A DNA stretch of 6,282 nucleotides from Rhodobacteraceae bacterium UBA1957 (GTDB taxonomy: Bacteria > Pseudomonadota > Alphaproteobacteria > Rhodobacterales > Rhodobacteraceae): NCBI GenBank assembly GCA_002336405.1, contig DDEJ01000164.1, positions 1 through 6,282 on the forward strand. The letters run 5' to 3'. A program made the position numbers and the translations under genes. Position 1 is the stretch's first letter. Each line of letters begins with the position of its first letter. This document shows, piece after piece, positions 6,226 through 6,282 of this stretch. The notes beneath the pieces are model-generated. The model had not been told where the DNA came from and made no database searches. It saw nothing but the letters and a program-made list of their open reading frames with translations.

Positions 6226-6282
6226 CGGTCCGCTGCGATTTCAGTGGGTGGATTTGCATTTTCGGTTTGCGCTCTGCGATTG

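Noticed and set aside
6190..6236. Promoters starting at the two TTGACC units
   Set aside because: The sequence 17 nt downstream of each (CAGAGG and CGCTGC) is nothing like a -10 box.

Overview
This window looks like ordinary chromosomal DNA from an alphaproteobacterium, most likely a marine Rhodobacterales (Roseobacter-group) member. The main reason is that the trimethylamine methyltransferase-family protein closely resembles, as I recall them, the corrinoid-methyltransferase paralogues common in that group. The moderately high G+C content and the BipA and tRNA-Asp sequences fit, but the lineage is an inference from protein style, not a search result.

Layout. Positions 1-161 are intergenic and carry a strong hairpin terminator (121-153) just past the stop of typA. 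Positions 162-1982 (minus) are typA/bipA, a complete translational GTPase gene. Positions 1983-2220 form its leader and promoter region, with two small perfect hairpins. Positions 2221-3759 (minus) encode a complete MttB-superfamily methyltransferase with no in-frame stop codon, so it does not depend on pyrrolysine. Positions 3760-4200 are a 441-base divergent intergenic region with several dyad symmetries. The best is a perfect 10-bp inverted repeat at 4084-4112. Positions 4201-5685 (plus) encode an amidase-signature hydrolase that probably starts at a TTG codon behind a good Shine-Dalgarno sequence. Positions 5686-5888 hold a weak terminator candidate and a clear sigma-70-like promoter. Positions 5889-6070 hold two nearly identical tRNA-Asp(GTC) genes in tandem. 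Positions 6071-6282 contain no recognisable gene, only an exact 18-bp tandem duplication and a small palindrome.

How the parts fit. typA and the tRNA genes are translation housekeeping. The methyltransferase and the amidase are divergent neighbours, and both belong to families used in scavenging organic nitrogen compounds. They could share control from the intergenic dyads and act on related substrates, but nothing in the sequence identifies the substrate of either. No corrinoid protein, corrinoid reductive activator, transporter or regulator gene is present in the window. I found no mobile element, CRISPR array, integrase or clearly new multi-gene system.
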